Shown: positions 1-8,431, counted from the stretch's first letter. The stretch is 64,000 nucleotides of DNA from CAWKEY01 sp963848675 (GCA_963848675.1 CAWKEY010000021.1:140212-204211), one strand, 5' to 3'. Notes: generated by a model from the letters alone, not told the origin. Made by a program: numbers and translations.

Positions 1-186
1 ATGCGTGTGCATATCAATCGCACCGGCCATCACCGCCTTGCCTTTCAGATCGTATTCTTGATCAATCTGAACATCAGGCTTGGGTTTCTTGACGATGCGC
101 CCGTCCTGGATGTAAATATCCTGTTTTTTGCCATCAATCCCGCTTGCCGGATCGTAGATGGTTCCACCTTTGAGTTTTATCAACAT
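1..186 (-). CDS. fhcA: Formyltransferase/hydrolase complex subunit A, N-terminal part (runs off the window)
   Basis: Only the first 62 codons are inside the window. They begin MLIKLKGGTIYDP and reach AGAIDMHTH, the HxH metal-binding start of an amidohydrolase fold, as in FwdA/FmdA/FhcA. In methylotrophs FhcA belongs to the Fhc complex, which releases formate from formyl-methanofuran or its analogue during tetrahydromethanopterin-linked formaldehyde oxidation. The gene lies 57 bp downstream of fhcB on the same strand, the expected fhc neighbour. The start is the ATG at 186, preceded by a weak GGAAAAG. The assignment rests on a short N-terminus plus context. Confidence 0.8.
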   Translation of the reverse strand, partial: MLIKLKGGTIYDPASGIDGKKQDIYIQDGRIVKKPKPDVQIDQEYDLKGKAVMAGAIDMHTH

Positions 187-243
187 AACTTTTCCGAATT
201 ACATGGATGTAATGCATGCAGTTGTGCAGGAGCAATTTTCTGC

Positions 244-1503
244 CTACAGCGCTTGTTCAATGGCCGCCAGCACCTGGGCCGTGCTCGGGAGGCCGGCTTC
301 CCTTAATTTTTTTAAACGAATCGCCACCACGTTATCGGTACGATACGCGTGGCCGGCATGATCGATACCGGGCGTGCCAACCGGAATAAACACATCCGGC
401 TCTCTATCAAAAGTCATTCCTGAACGGCCCACGACAATAAGCGGAATTTCGGTTGTCGGCGGAACGGAGTCCGCATTAAATGCCTGCACCCAAACCAGGG
501 CATCAGCCTCACCATTGGCCAGCATAAGATTGATATCGTTCAAATAGGGGTCGTATTCCGGATAGCCTCTGGAAAAACGCGTACGCGCCGGGTAACCGGT
601 GGTCCAGCCGCATACCTGATTAGCCGTCAGATCGCCTTCTTTACCTGCCAGGGGCAAGCCAGAACACCGCGCGCCCTGATCGTTAACATCCTTAACCATT
701 TCGCAAAGCGTCTGCACGGTCAATTCAGCCTGACTGTATGCCAAAGCACCCGCCGCCCAAGTGACGACACTGTATTTGGCTGCTTTGAATTTATCGGCAA
801 TAGCCTGCAAATCGGCAATGGCGATGCCCGCAACCGCATCCACGCGAATCGGATTGCTTTTGACCAATGCTCTCAAAACCGCAATGACTTCCGGCAGATC
901 GGCATCGGCGCATTCAAACACTTGGGCTTTCTGGCCATGAGGCGAAGTGGACGCATCGCCCGAAGGCACCTTGCCCAAATAAACAAGCTCTCGATTGCCG
1001 GTATCGTCCAGAAACATGGCTTCCTGATTCCAGAGATAATGCTCAAAAAAACGCGGCGCAAAGGTTTCCAGATCGGTACCAACGATCAATAACAGATCGC
1101 AGCGGTTTTTAACTTCCGCTAGCGTGGTATTCATCCAGCCCGAATCCTGCATGGCCAGAAAATTACGCCGCGCGCTGTTAAAATTGACCTGATCAATCAC
1201 TGCGCCACTTTTATCGGCCAATGCCAGCAAGGCGCGCATGCCGTTGACATCCGTTGCACAACCGCCAATAACCGGCTGCCGCGTATCTTTTAACGCCGCC
1301 GCCGCTTTTGCCACCGCCGCTTCCAGACTGACTGCCTTACCATTCACTCTCGGGCTGGTATCCGTTATTGCCTGTTCAAAAGCAGGCGTATTGACCGCAC
1401 AGCCATTTTCAATCACCTTCAGCGCTACGCCGTCAACCCGGATAGTCAGGTCATCCGTGCCAATGCCGCAAAAAGGACTAGGTACTTCAGTTATCTCAGT
1501 CAC
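244..1503 (-). CDS. fhcB: Formyltransferase/hydrolase complex subunit B
   Basis: A 419-residue protein related to the molybdopterin-type subunit B of formylmethanofuran dehydrogenase (FwdB/FmdB). In methylotrophs it is a subunit of the Fhc complex in the H4MPT formaldehyde oxidation route. The N-terminus carries PFCGIGTDD where, as I recall, the archaeal redox enzymes have a CxxC-type iron-sulfur motif (PFCGxxCDD). One cysteine is therefore replaced, which fits the known loss of redox function in the Fhc version. The start is a GTG at 1503 with AGGGG about 8 bases upstream. It is transcribed away from the M48 protease gene and followed by fhcA. Confidence 0.85.
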   Translation of the reverse strand: MTEITEVPSPFCGIGTDDLTIRVDGVALKVIENGCAVNTPAFEQAITDTSPRVNGKAVSLEAAVAKAAAALKDTRQPVIGGCATDVNGMRALLALADKSGAVIDQVNFNSARRNFLAMQDSGWMNTTLAEVKNRCDLLLIVGTDLETFAPRFFEHYLWNQEAMFLDDTGNRELVYLGKVPSGDASTSPHGQKAQVFECADADLPEVIAVLRALVKSNPIRVDAVAGIAIADLQAIADKFKAAKYSVVTWAAGALAYSQAELTVQTLCEMVKDVNDQGARCSGLPLAGKEGDLTANQVCGWTTGYPARTRFSRGYPEYDPYLNDINLMLANGEADALVWVQAFNADSVPPTTEIPLIVVGRSGMTFDREPDVFIPVGTPGIDHAGHAYRTDNVVAIRLKKLREAGLPSTAQVLAAIEQAL

Positions 1504-1774
1504 ACGTTATCCCCTTATAGATTCTTCAATAGTTGATGACGCAGCGGGCACCCATCTCCCTACCCGATTCCGCTCATTTTTTAGCCTTATTCTAACCCGA
1601 ATCGATAAATCCTGTCCTTATAAACCCGTATATTCATGAAGCAAGATTATGAACCCCAATTTGCAAGTACTTTAAAGTAAATGCAAGTTCTATCAGCGTT
1701 CACTTTTTAAACCCAAACAAAGAAAGTTACGTTAAAATGGCTAACATTTTTGCAACTTATGGTCTTTAAGCTTT
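1504..1774. other. Divergent intergenic region between fhcB and the M48 protease
   Basis: This 271-bp stretch separates two divergently transcribed genes and should hold promoters for both. It is AT-rich near 1660-1770. I see no gene, RNA, terminator or clear operator in it. Confidence 0.5.
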
Positions 1775-2557
1775 ATGTTAAAAAAAATCTTACCTGTTCT
1801 GCTAACAACCGCCCTCATCGGCGCCTGCGCCGTCAGCCCTACCGGTAGGCAACAATTTATTTTCCTGCCGGATGCGCAAATCGATCAAATGGGCTTGCAG
1901 GCTTTTGATAATTTGAAAAAAGAAAAAAAGCTTAGCTCCAACAGCCGCTACATCCAGGTTGCCCAGTGCATTACCCAGGCCATCACCCGCGAAACCGGCG
2001 GCAACTGGGAAGTCGTGGTCTTTGAGGACAACTCACCCAACGCCTTTGCCTTGCCCGGCAACAAAATTGGCGTGCACACGGGCATGCTGCAACTGGTTGA
2101 CAATCAGGACCAATTAGCCGCGGTTATCGGGCATGAAATCGGTCACGTCCTGGCCAAACACAGCAATGAACGGGCCTCGCAAGAAATGGCGGTCAACCAG
2201 GGCATGGCGCTGATCCAGGCCGTAAGCGCCCCGCAGACCGCTTTGGGACAAACCGCCGTTGGCCTGCTGGGCGTGGGCGCGCAATATGGCGTTTTGATGC
2301 CCTACAGCCGTCTGCATGAACGTGAAGCCGATATCATAGGCGTGGATTTAATAGCCAAAGCCGGTTTTGATCCCCGCGCCAGCATTTCACTCTGGCAAAA
2401 AATGAATCAAGCCGCGCAAGGCCAGCAACCGATCGAGTTCATGTCGACTCACCCCTCGCACAGCACACGCATTCAGGAATTGGAACAACACATGCCGGCT
2501 GCCATGCAATTGTTCCAGCAAGCCCAAAGCATGGGTAAACAGCCTCGTTGCAGCTAA
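1775..2557 (+). CDS. M48 family metallopeptidase, lipoprotein (LoiP/YggG-like)
   Basis: A 260-residue zinc protease. The N-terminus has a lipoprotein signal ending LIGAC with Cys18 as the lipidation site, so it is probably anchored in the outer membrane facing the periplasm. The catalytic motif HEIGH lies at residues 120-124, and a later HEREAD segment supplies the third zinc ligand expected of M48 gluzincins. Length and layout match E. coli LoiP/BepA-type quality-control proteases. No clear Shine-Dalgarno precedes the ATG. The dapC start lies 3 bp after its stop, so it may be co-transcribed with the dap genes. The physiological substrate cannot be read from the sequence. Confidence 0.85.
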   Translation: MLKKILPVLLTTALIGACAVSPTGRQQFIFLPDAQIDQMGLQAFDNLKKEKKLSSNSRYIQVAQCITQAITRETGGNWEVVVFEDNSPNAFALPGNKIGVHTGMLQLVDNQDQLAAVIGHEIGHVLAKHSNERASQEMAVNQGMALIQAVSAPQTALGQTAVGLLGVGAQYGVLMPYSRLHEREADIIGVDLIAKAGFDPRASISLWQKMNQAAQGQQPIEFMSTHPSHSTRIQELEQHMPAAMQLFQQAQSMGKQPRCS

Positions 2558-2560
2558 ATC

Positions 2561-3961
2561 ATGACGCCCCATTTAAAACACCTGCATCCCTATCCTTTTG
2601 AGAAGCTCGCACAGCTCAAACAAGGCATTGTGCCGCCTGCTGGTAAGCAGCATATTGCCATGTCCATTGGCGAACCCGCCCACGCCACGCCACATTTTAT
2701 TCAGCAAACGCTATTGGCGCATTTGCATGGTCTGGCCAAGTACCCGACCACCAAAGGCATACCGGAATTAAGGTTGGCCATAGCCGGCTGGATTAGCCGG
2801 CGTTTTCGGATTCCGCCTGAGTCCATCAACCCCGAAACCCAGATCCTGCCGGTCAGCGGTACGCGTGAAGCGTTGTTTTCCTTCGCTCAATGCGTGATCG
2901 ATACAACTAGTGCCGCGCCTGCTCCCGGCAGGACAGCGGCATACACACCATCCCTGGCGATACCCGCGCCTGCTCCCGGCAGGACAGCGGCATACACACC
3001 ATCCCTGGCGATAAACCCCATCGTCATCATGCCGAATCCGTTCTATCAGATTTATGAAGGCGCGGCCTTGCTGGCAGGGGCTGAGCCGTATTTTATGAAC
3101 ACGCAGGAAGATTCAGGTTACTTGCCAGATTTTGATGCCGTACCCGAGGACATATGGCAACGCTGCCAGTTGATTTATATCTGCTCACCGGGCAACCCGA
3201 CCGGCGCCGTCATCTCGAGCACCAGCCACGAAAAGCTTCTCAAACTGGCCGAAAAATACGATTTCGTCATTGCCTCCGATGAGTGTTACAGCGAGCTCTA
3301 TGACGACGAGAACAATCCGCCGCCCGGCCTATTGCAAACCGCGTATGAAATGGGCAACACAGCCTTCAAACGCTGTATCGTATTCCACAGCTTATCCAAG
3401 CGCTCCAACGCACCAGGCTTGCGCTCGGGCTTTGTCGCGGGCGATGCCGATATTCTTCAGCAGTATTTCCAGTACCGCACCTATCAAGGCTGTGCCATGC
3501 CCTTGCCCACCCAGCATGCCAGCATGCAAGCTTGGCAGGATGAAACGCATGTCCAGGAAAACAGGCGCTTGTATCGGGAGAAATTTGCCGCCTTCATCGA
3601 TATTCTTGGCGATGTGTGCAGCATCACCAAACCCCCGGCCGGTTTTTACGTCTGGCTGAAAACGCCGATTGAAAACGACCCCCAGGGGGGGAGCGAGTGC
3701 AGCGAGTTGCCGGGAGCCCATGCTGACGATCTCCAGGGATGGAGTGAGTTCAGCAGGTTGCCGGGAGCAACTGCTGACACTGTCTTCACGCAGCGGCTTT
3801 TTGCCCAGGAAAACGTCACCGTCCTGCCCGGCAGCTTTCTGTCCCGCGATTTTAACGGTGTCAACCCGGGCCAAAATCATGTCAGAATCGCCCTGGTTGC
3901 CCCGCTGGATGAATGTGTAGAAGCGGCCCATCGTATTAAAAATTTCATTAACTCTTTATAA
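2561..3961 (+). CDS. dapC: Succinyldiaminopimelate transaminase carrying two in-frame repeat insertions
   Basis: A class I/II PLP-dependent aminotransferase of the N-succinyl-L,L-DAP type (lysine and peptidoglycan precursor branch). Visible hallmarks are SPGNPTGAV, SDECYSELY and the PLP lysine in HSLSKRSNAPG. At 466 residues it is about 65 longer than I expect for the family (near 400). The excess is two inserts, each a tandem pair of 17-residue units: roughly residues 118-151 (PAPGRTAAYTPSLAI twice) and 374-407 (a GGSECSELPGA unit and a related GWSEFSRLPGA unit). Both keep the frame and fall between conserved blocks, so the enzyme may still work. It sits directly ahead of dapD. Confidence 0.88.
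   Translation: MTPHLKHLHPYPFEKLAQLKQGIVPPAGKQHIAMSIGEPAHATPHFIQQTLLAHLHGLAKYPTTKGIPELRLAIAGWISRRFRIPPESINPETQILPVSGTREALFSFAQCVIDTTSAAPAPGRTAAYTPSLAIPAPAPGRTAAYTPSLAINPIVIMPNPFYQIYEGAALLAGAEPYFMNTQEDSGYLPDFDAVPEDIWQRCQLIYICSPGNPTGAVISSTSHEKLLKLAEKYDFVIASDECYSELYDDENNPPPGLLQTAYEMGNTAFKRCIVFHSLSKRSNAPGLRSGFVAGDADILQQYFQYRTYQGCAMPLPTQHASMQAWQDETHVQENRRLYREKFAAFIDILGDVCSITKPPAGFYVWLKTPIENDPQGGSECSELPGAHADDLQGWSEFSRLPGATADTVFTQRLFAQENVTVLPGSFLSRDFNGVNPGQNHVRIALVAPLDECVEAAHRIKNFINSL
2913..3014 (-). repeat. 51-bp intragenic element, tandem pair A (in dapC)
   Basis: Two head-to-tail copies with a 51-bp period; the first 50 bases of each unit are identical. The core on the + strand reads CCTGCTCCCGGCAGG ... 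CACCATCCCTGGCGATA, and CCTGC-TCCCG-GCAGG can form a small hairpin. It is called minus here because pair B in the same gene carries the reverse-complement orientation. Each unit adds 17 codons to dapC without breaking the frame. Confidence 0.9.
3680..3781 (+). repeat. 51-bp intragenic element, tandem pair B (in dapC, opposite orientation)
   Basis: Two diverged head-to-tail units with the same 51-bp period. Both contain a CCAGGG...GGAG(c/t)GAGT start and a GTTGCCGGGAGC core. The second unit's CCAGGGATGG and TTGCCGGGAGCA are reverse complements of the CCATCCCTGG and TGCTCCCGGCA parts of pair A. It is again in frame. Confidence 0.75.
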
Positions 3962-3971
3962 AATTAAAGCC

Positions 3972-4790
3972 ATGTCACAACTTGAAAACATCATTAACAC
4001 CGCCTTTGAAAACCGCGCTGAAATTACCCCCGCCAATGTTTCGGCAGAAGTGCGTGAAGCCGTAAAAGAAGCCATCAATTTACTAGACAGCGGCCAGGCC
4101 CGCGTTGCCGACAAAAGCAGCGGTCAATGGATGGTCAACCAATGGCTGAAAAAGGCCGTGTTGCTGTCGTTCAGAATCAACGAAAACCGCGTCATGGACG
4201 GCGGCGTCAACCGTTACTACGACAAGGTTGAAACCAAATTTGCCAGCTACACGCCCGATGATTTCGCCAAAGCCGGCGTGCGCGTGGTGCCTAATGCCAA
4301 TGCCCGTCATGGCTCTTACATTGCGCCCGGCGCCGTATTGATGCCGTCTTACGTCAACATCGGCGCCTATGTCGACAGCGGCACCATGGTCGATACCTGG
4401 GTAACGGTCGGCTCCTGCGCACAAATCGGCAAAAATGTACATTTATCCGGTGGTGTTGGCATCGGCGGCGTATTGGAACCTTTACAAGCCGGCCCGACGA
4501 TCATCGAAGACAACTGCTTCATCGGCGCACGCTCTGAAATCGTTGAAGGCGTGGTTGTGGAAGAAGGCTCCGTCATTTCCATGGGCGTGTACATCGGCCA
4601 AAGCACCAAAATTTTCAACCGCATGACCGGCGAAATCACCTACGGCCGCATTCCTGCCGGTTCCGTGGTGGTTTCCGGCAACCTGCCCTCAGCAGACGGC
4701 AAATACAGCCTGTACTGCGCGGTCATCATCAAACAGGTTGATGAAAGAACTCGCAGCAAAACCGGCATCAACGAACTATTAAGGGATTAA
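3972..4790 (+). CDS. dapD: 2,3,4,5-tetrahydropyridine-2,6-dicarboxylate N-succinyltransferase
   Basis: A 272-residue enzyme that succinylates tetrahydrodipicolinate from succinyl-CoA, the step before DapC. It shows the left-handed parallel beta-helix hexapeptide pattern (ARHGSYIAPGAVL, GAYVDSGTMVDTW, GARSEIVEGVVV) typical of DapD. The length matches the family. The ATG is 10 bp after the dapC stop, so the two are almost certainly one transcript. There are no repeat inserts in this gene. Confidence 0.96.
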   Translation: MSQLENIINTAFENRAEITPANVSAEVREAVKEAINLLDSGQARVADKSSGQWMVNQWLKKAVLLSFRINENRVMDGGVNRYYDKVETKFASYTPDDFAKAGVRVVPNANARHGSYIAPGAVLMPSYVNIGAYVDSGTMVDTWVTVGSCAQIGKNVHLSGGVGIGGVLEPLQAGPTIIEDNCFIGARSEIVEGVVVEEGSVISMGVYIGQSTKIFNRMTGEITYGRIPAGSVVVSGNLPSADGKYSLYCAVIIKQVDERTRSKTGINELLRD

Positions 4791-4849
4791 TTGAATATAT
4801 AGCGGAAGGTATACTCCAACAAACGCCGCGTTATAAAAACGGAAGAGTT

Positions 4850-5521
4850 ATGAACCATATAATTGAAATTCTGAGAAACCTTAGAAATTGGCTTCTCAGT
4901 ATTTTAAGATGGCTTTTTGTTGAACCTTGGAAGTTTTGGTTCACCCTACTTCCGTTTTTTATTGGTGGTATTTTTTGTTGGCTTATACCGGCCGGTATTT
5001 TCTGTGGGTCAAATTTTAACGACACATTAGAAACTCGACTCCGACTGACAGGGCTGTTTCTTGAATTATTGGGAATTGTTTCGGTGGTTTATGGGCTTAA
5101 CGAAACTCTAAAGTTGTTCGAAGATGTAAATCTACCGCATATATTTTCTAAATGGATTAAACGATTTCCAAAATTCGAAGACAACAATATTTCTATCACA
5201 GGCGGCTCTTTCGATTCTACATTGTCGGCTTTAATCAACATCTCACCGCCATCACCAGACACCCCACTCCCTGATCGAGTTGCTCTGCTGGAAAAAAATC
5301 TCAGTCAAACGAATGAGTGGATATTTAAAATTCAAAAGCATCTTACAGAGAATTTAACCAATGAAAGCTTTAAGCGAGAAGTCGGCGATAAACAAGCTCA
5401 GCAAGCACTCCAGAAATTTGCTATAGGCGATGTTTACATGGAATTAATAGGAATCATTTGGTTAATTCCTGGGGCCATTCTTGCCACTGCTTCAACAGAA
5501 CTGGCACAGCTTATTGGTTAA
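4850..5521 (+). CDS. Unrecognised membrane protein inserted in the dap cluster
   Basis: I do not recognise this 223-residue protein. It has hydrophobic segments near residues 25-52 and 62-83 and a C-terminal one near 196-218, separated by a soluble stretch of about 100 residues. Its coding sequence is clearly more AT-rich than the dap genes on either side, suggesting recent acquisition. It breaks the usual dapD / arsC-like / dapE run. The start ATG at 4850 has GGAAGAG upstream. Confidence 0.65.
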   Translation: MNHIIEILRNLRNWLLSILRWLFVEPWKFWFTLLPFFIGGIFCWLIPAGIFCGSNFNDTLETRLRLTGLFLELLGIVSVVYGLNETLKLFEDVNLPHIFSKWIKRFPKFEDNNISITGGSFDSTLSALINISPPSPDTPLPDRVALLEKNLSQTNEWIFKIQKHLTENLTNESFKREVGDKQAQQALQKFAIGDVYMELIGIIWLIPGAILATASTELAQLIG

Positions 5522-5598
5522 TTATCGACTATATCTGTTACGCTACTTCCTTACAATGTACAAATATATTTAACTTTAAACCCAACTATCATCAAGCC

Positions 5599-5841
5599 AT
5601 GAGCCAAAATCTCACCAGCAACGCCATTATTTACGCCACACTCGCCCTTAACAGTGAAATAGCACTGCAAAAGGAATATCTGGACTCGTCCGATGTGCCC
5701 GCTGATGAGCGCGAAAACGAGGAGGAGATTCTTGACGATTTAGAGCAAGCCTTCATGGAATTTGTGGATCTCTATAAATCCCGCTGCAAAACCGACAAGG
5801 AACTGCCCAGCATTGACGAATTACTGAACAGCCAACTCTAA
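5599..5841 (+). CDS. Small acidic protein of unknown function
   Basis: An 80-residue, mostly helical, acidic protein (MSQNLTSNAIIYATLALNSE...). I chose the internal ATG at 5599 because upstream codons in this frame read through an AT-rich, non-protein-like stretch that overlaps the previous gene. It ends 5 bp before the ArsC-like gene, so it is likely in the same operon. No catalytic motif or membrane segment is visible. Confidence 0.6.
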   Translation: MSQNLTSNAIIYATLALNSEIALQKEYLDSSDVPADERENEEEILDDLEQAFMEFVDLYKSRCKTDKELPSIDELLNSQL

Positions 5842-5846
5842 AAATC

Positions 5847-6257
5847 ATGCACACGCTTTACGGCATAAAAAACTGCGACACCGTCAATAAAGCACGCAAA
5901 TGGCTCGATGACAACGGCATTGCCTATCAATTTCATGATTTTAGAACGGAGGGACTAACGCCCGAGCTGTTGCAGCACTTTGCCGCCCAAGTGGACTGGA
6001 ATACGCTGCTTAACCGCAGCAGCACCAGCTGGCGGCAATTAAGTGATGCGCAAAAATCCGATCTTAGCCAAGACTCGGCAACTGCTCCATGCGTTGCCCT
6101 ACCTCCTGCATCCATGCAGTCGAAGGCGATACAGTTAATGCTGGACACGCCCACCCTGATCAAACGCCCGATTCTGGATACCGGAAATAAACTGATTGTC
6201 GGTTTTAACGCCAGGGATGGTGGGTATGCCGTACACCTGTCGGGAACAACCAAGTAG
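5847..6257 (+). CDS. ArsC/Spx-family reductase-like protein with repeat-derived segments
   Basis: A 136-residue thioredoxin-fold protein of the ArsC/YffB-like group. It starts HTLYGIKNCDTVNKARKWL with the single N-terminal Cys and retains LNRSSTSWRQL and TLIKRPIL. Such genes commonly sit beside dapE in gammaproteobacteria, with unknown role. Two parts look foreign. One is an extra segment near residues 78-94 (TAPCVALPPASMQ), between helices that normally adjoin. The other is a C-terminus (GGYAVHLSGTTK plus stop) built from a copy of the dapC 51-bp element. The fold core seems intact, so I call it a gene, not a pseudogene. Confidence 0.75.
   Translation: MHTLYGIKNCDTVNKARKWLDDNGIAYQFHDFRTEGLTPELLQHFAAQVDWNTLLNRSSTSWRQLSDAQKSDLSQDSATAPCVALPPASMQSKAIQLMLDTPTLIKRPILDTGNKLIVGFNARDGGYAVHLSGTTK
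6079..6128 (+). repeat. In-frame extra segment inside the arsC-like gene
   Basis: About 50 bp that encode an extra block in the ArsC-like protein. It contains CTGCATCCATGCAG, a short palindrome, and the ends TGCTCC and CATCC that also occur in the dapC unit. Its size is close to 51 bp. Whether it is the same family as the dapC element or a second one cannot be settled by eye. Confidence 0.45.
6209..6251 (+). repeat. Copy of the dapC-type element forming the arsC-like C-terminus
   Basis: It reads CGCCAGGGATGGTGGGTATG then CCG...CCTGTCGGGAACA. The reverse complement of the dapC pair A unit reads CGCCAGGGATGGTGTGTATG then CCG...CCTGCCGGGAGCA. The order and most bases agree. The stop codon follows immediately, so this copy rewrites the end of the protein. 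Confidence 0.7.
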
Positions 6258-6458
6258 GGCGTGCCGTGCGCGCCCTACGCTAAAGAACATGCGCGACACA
6301 CTTAAACAACGTTGTTTTATGTCAAAGCAAATAGCAACATTGGGCAAAATCCCCCGCACTTTTAATCACACCCGGTGCGGCGAAAGGCGAGCTTTGTCAA
6401 ACTGAACGCGCATCTTGAACAAAAAAACCTAATCGGTGCACACAGCGCACCCTACATC

Positions 6459-7592
6459 ATGAACGACACATTAGAACTGCTTAAAGACCTCATCAAACGT
6501 GCATCCGTGACCCCTAAAGACGAAGGCTGCCAGGATGTGCTGGCTGCCCGCTTGACTCCTCTGGGCTTTAATGCAGAACGCCTGAATTTTGCCGATACCC
6601 AAAACATCTGGCTCAGACGCGGCGAGGCAAAACCCTTGTTCGTGTTCCTGGGACATACGGATGTCGTGCCGACAGGCCCTTTGGATGCCTGGCTGTCGCC
6701 TCCGTTTGAGCCGACCCTGCGCGACGGCAGGCTTTATGGCCGGGGCGCGGCCGATATGAAGGGCGGTATCGCGGCCTTTATGACCGCTGTCGAACGCTTT
6801 ATTGCCAAACACCCCGATCATCAAGGCTCGATTGCCGTGATGATGACCAGCGACGAAGAAGGCATCGCCACCCATGGCGTGGTAAAAGTCGTGGAAGTAC
6901 TGGAACAGCGCAATGAAAAAATCGACTGGTGTTTGGTCGGCGAGCCGTCCAGCGATAAAAAAATTGGCGATGTGATCCGTGTCGGCAGACGCGGCTCCTT
7001 ATGCGCCAAGCTGAGCGTTGCCGGCATACAAGGCCATGTCGCCTATCCGGAACTGGCGGAAAACCCGATTCACCGTTTTGCCCCGGCCCTCAAGGAACTC
7101 ACGGAAGAAATCTGGGATCACGGCAATGCCTTTTTCCCGCCGACCAGCCTGCAGGTGTCCAATATCAATGCCGGCACCGGCGCTGAAAACATCATTCCGG
7201 GCAGTATCGAAATTCAGTTTAACCTGCGTTTCTGTACCGAACTGGACGAAGCCACCATCAAACAACGCACCCGGGCCATACTGGATAAACACGGCTTTAA
7301 CTATGACCTGCAATGGCGCTTGTCCGGCAATCCTTTCCTGACCGGAAAAGGTGCCTTAATCGATGCCGCCCATGCCGCCATCAAAACCGTCACCGGCCTT
7401 GAAACCCTCGATGATACTGGCGGCGGTACCTCGGACGGCCGTTTTATCGCCCCGACCGGCGCGCAGGTGATTGAACTTGGCCCATTTAATGAAAGCATCC
7501 ATAAAGTGAATGAAAATATCGGCGTGGAAGATTTGGAAGTATTGAGTCGAATCTATGAGCAGATGCTGATTAATTTGCTGGTGAAGAGGTAA
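6459..7592 (+). CDS. dapE: Succinyl-diaminopimelate desuccinylase
   Basis: A 377-residue M20-family zinc peptidase that releases succinate from N-succinyl-L,L-DAP. The metal and catalytic motifs are all visible: LGHTDVVPTGP, GRGAADMKGG, TSDEEG, GGTSDGRF and the late NESIHKVNE histidine. I chose the ATG at 6459 (MNDTLELLKDLIKRASVTP) because it matches the usual DapE N-terminus; the 28 in-frame codons upstream do not look like protein. It completes the dap set at this locus together with dapC and dapD. Confidence 0.95.
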   Translation: MNDTLELLKDLIKRASVTPKDEGCQDVLAARLTPLGFNAERLNFADTQNIWLRRGEAKPLFVFLGHTDVVPTGPLDAWLSPPFEPTLRDGRLYGRGAADMKGGIAAFMTAVERFIAKHPDHQGSIAVMMTSDEEGIATHGVVKVVEVLEQRNEKIDWCLVGEPSSDKKIGDVIRVGRRGSLCAKLSVAGIQGHVAYPELAENPIHRFAPALKELTEEIWDHGNAFFPPTSLQVSNINAGTGAENIIPGSIEIQFNLRFCTELDEATIKQRTRAILDKHGFNYDLQWRLSGNPFLTGKGALIDAAHAAIKTVTGLETLDDTGGGTSDGRFIAPTGAQVIELGPFNESIHKVNENIGVEDLEVLSRIYEQMLINLLVKR

Positions 7593-7720
7593 TCGGGGGA
7601 AAAACGCTACAGCTGATCTGGCGGCTTTTACACATCTGCTCCCATGGAATGAGCCTCGGCAGTACCGCAGGGAGGCACGCCGCTCCACTTGCGCTGGCTG
7701 GGCCTTGCCTCCTAAGAAGC

Positions 7721-8431
7721 TTAACCGCGCAATCGGCCAGATTTTTTCAGGTAGCGGATACTTAAATAAACAATCGTTATCGAGGGCACAATATAGATCA
7801 AAAGCTGATTACGCAGACCTTGATCATATCCAGTTAATTCTGGATATTTCAATAACACAATAAATGTAATAGCTAACAACCAAATATATAGGCTGCTTAA
7901 TTCCTTAACCAGCCAGCGCCGCCAATTGAATTGCATACTGTTAAACGTCGCGTGCAAACCCTTAAACTCAGGAATCCAGCGATTGACGCGTTGACAATAC
8001 GCCTCAAACTCCGCACCGAATTTACCGCGCAGAAAATTCTCTTCAGCCATCACGATAGCCTGGTAAATAAACAGGAAAGCCGGAATAATCAGCGCTGTGT
8101 ACAGCAGAGAATTCGATAAAATACCAACGCCCAATAACATCAGAATATTGCCGACATACAGCGGATTGCGGCAGTGGTTGAAAATACCCTCGGTAACCAG
8201 GTTTGACGCATAGACCGTTTTGTTCCGGCCACCGCGCCTAATATATGCCAGACCGATGGTCGCGCCGCGAATCGCTTCACCGAAAATAGTGATAGATAAG
8301 CCGGCAAACAGCAGCCATGGATGATTCGGCTCTGTGAGTAATACGGGAGAGGGAATAAACAGCGCCAAATACAGCGGGATGAATACCCAGTTGCGGTATT
8401 GGAAAAAGAAATTGCCAATTTGAATCATCAT
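7721..8431 (-). CDS. Integral membrane methyltransferase, isoprenylcysteine/phospholipid methyltransferase type
   Basis: A 236-residue protein with several membrane helices (residues about 12-30, 38-55, 95-125, and two more near the C-terminus). The motif HCRNPLYVGN followed by AEENFLRGKFGAEFEAYCQRVNRW is the SAM-binding signature of the PEMT/ICMT group. The substrate cannot be inferred. The C-terminal third, with two further hydrophobic stretches, extends beyond the minimal domain. The start overlaps the cmoA stop by one base (TAATG), so the two genes are translationally coupled. Confidence 0.75.
   Translation of the reverse strand: MMIQIGNFFFQYRNWVFIPLYLALFIPSPVLLTEPNHPWLLFAGLSITIFGEAIRGATIGLAYIRRGGRNKTVYASNLVTEGIFNHCRNPLYVGNILMLLGVGILSNSLLYTALIIPAFLFIYQAIVMAEENFLRGKFGAEFEAYCQRVNRWIPEFKGLHATFNSMQFNWRRWLVKELSSLYIWLLAITFIVLLKYPELTGYDQGLRNQLLIYIVPSITIVYLSIRYLKKSGRLRG

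Noticed and set aside
2913..3014. Considered as a CRISPR array
   Set aside because: Only two units, no unique spacers, and the repeats are coding and in frame inside dapC.
7600..7720. Possible further copy of the 51-bp element after dapE (TGCTCCCATGG, CGGCAG)
   Set aside because: Only short words match and the order does not hold, so I could not support a copy.
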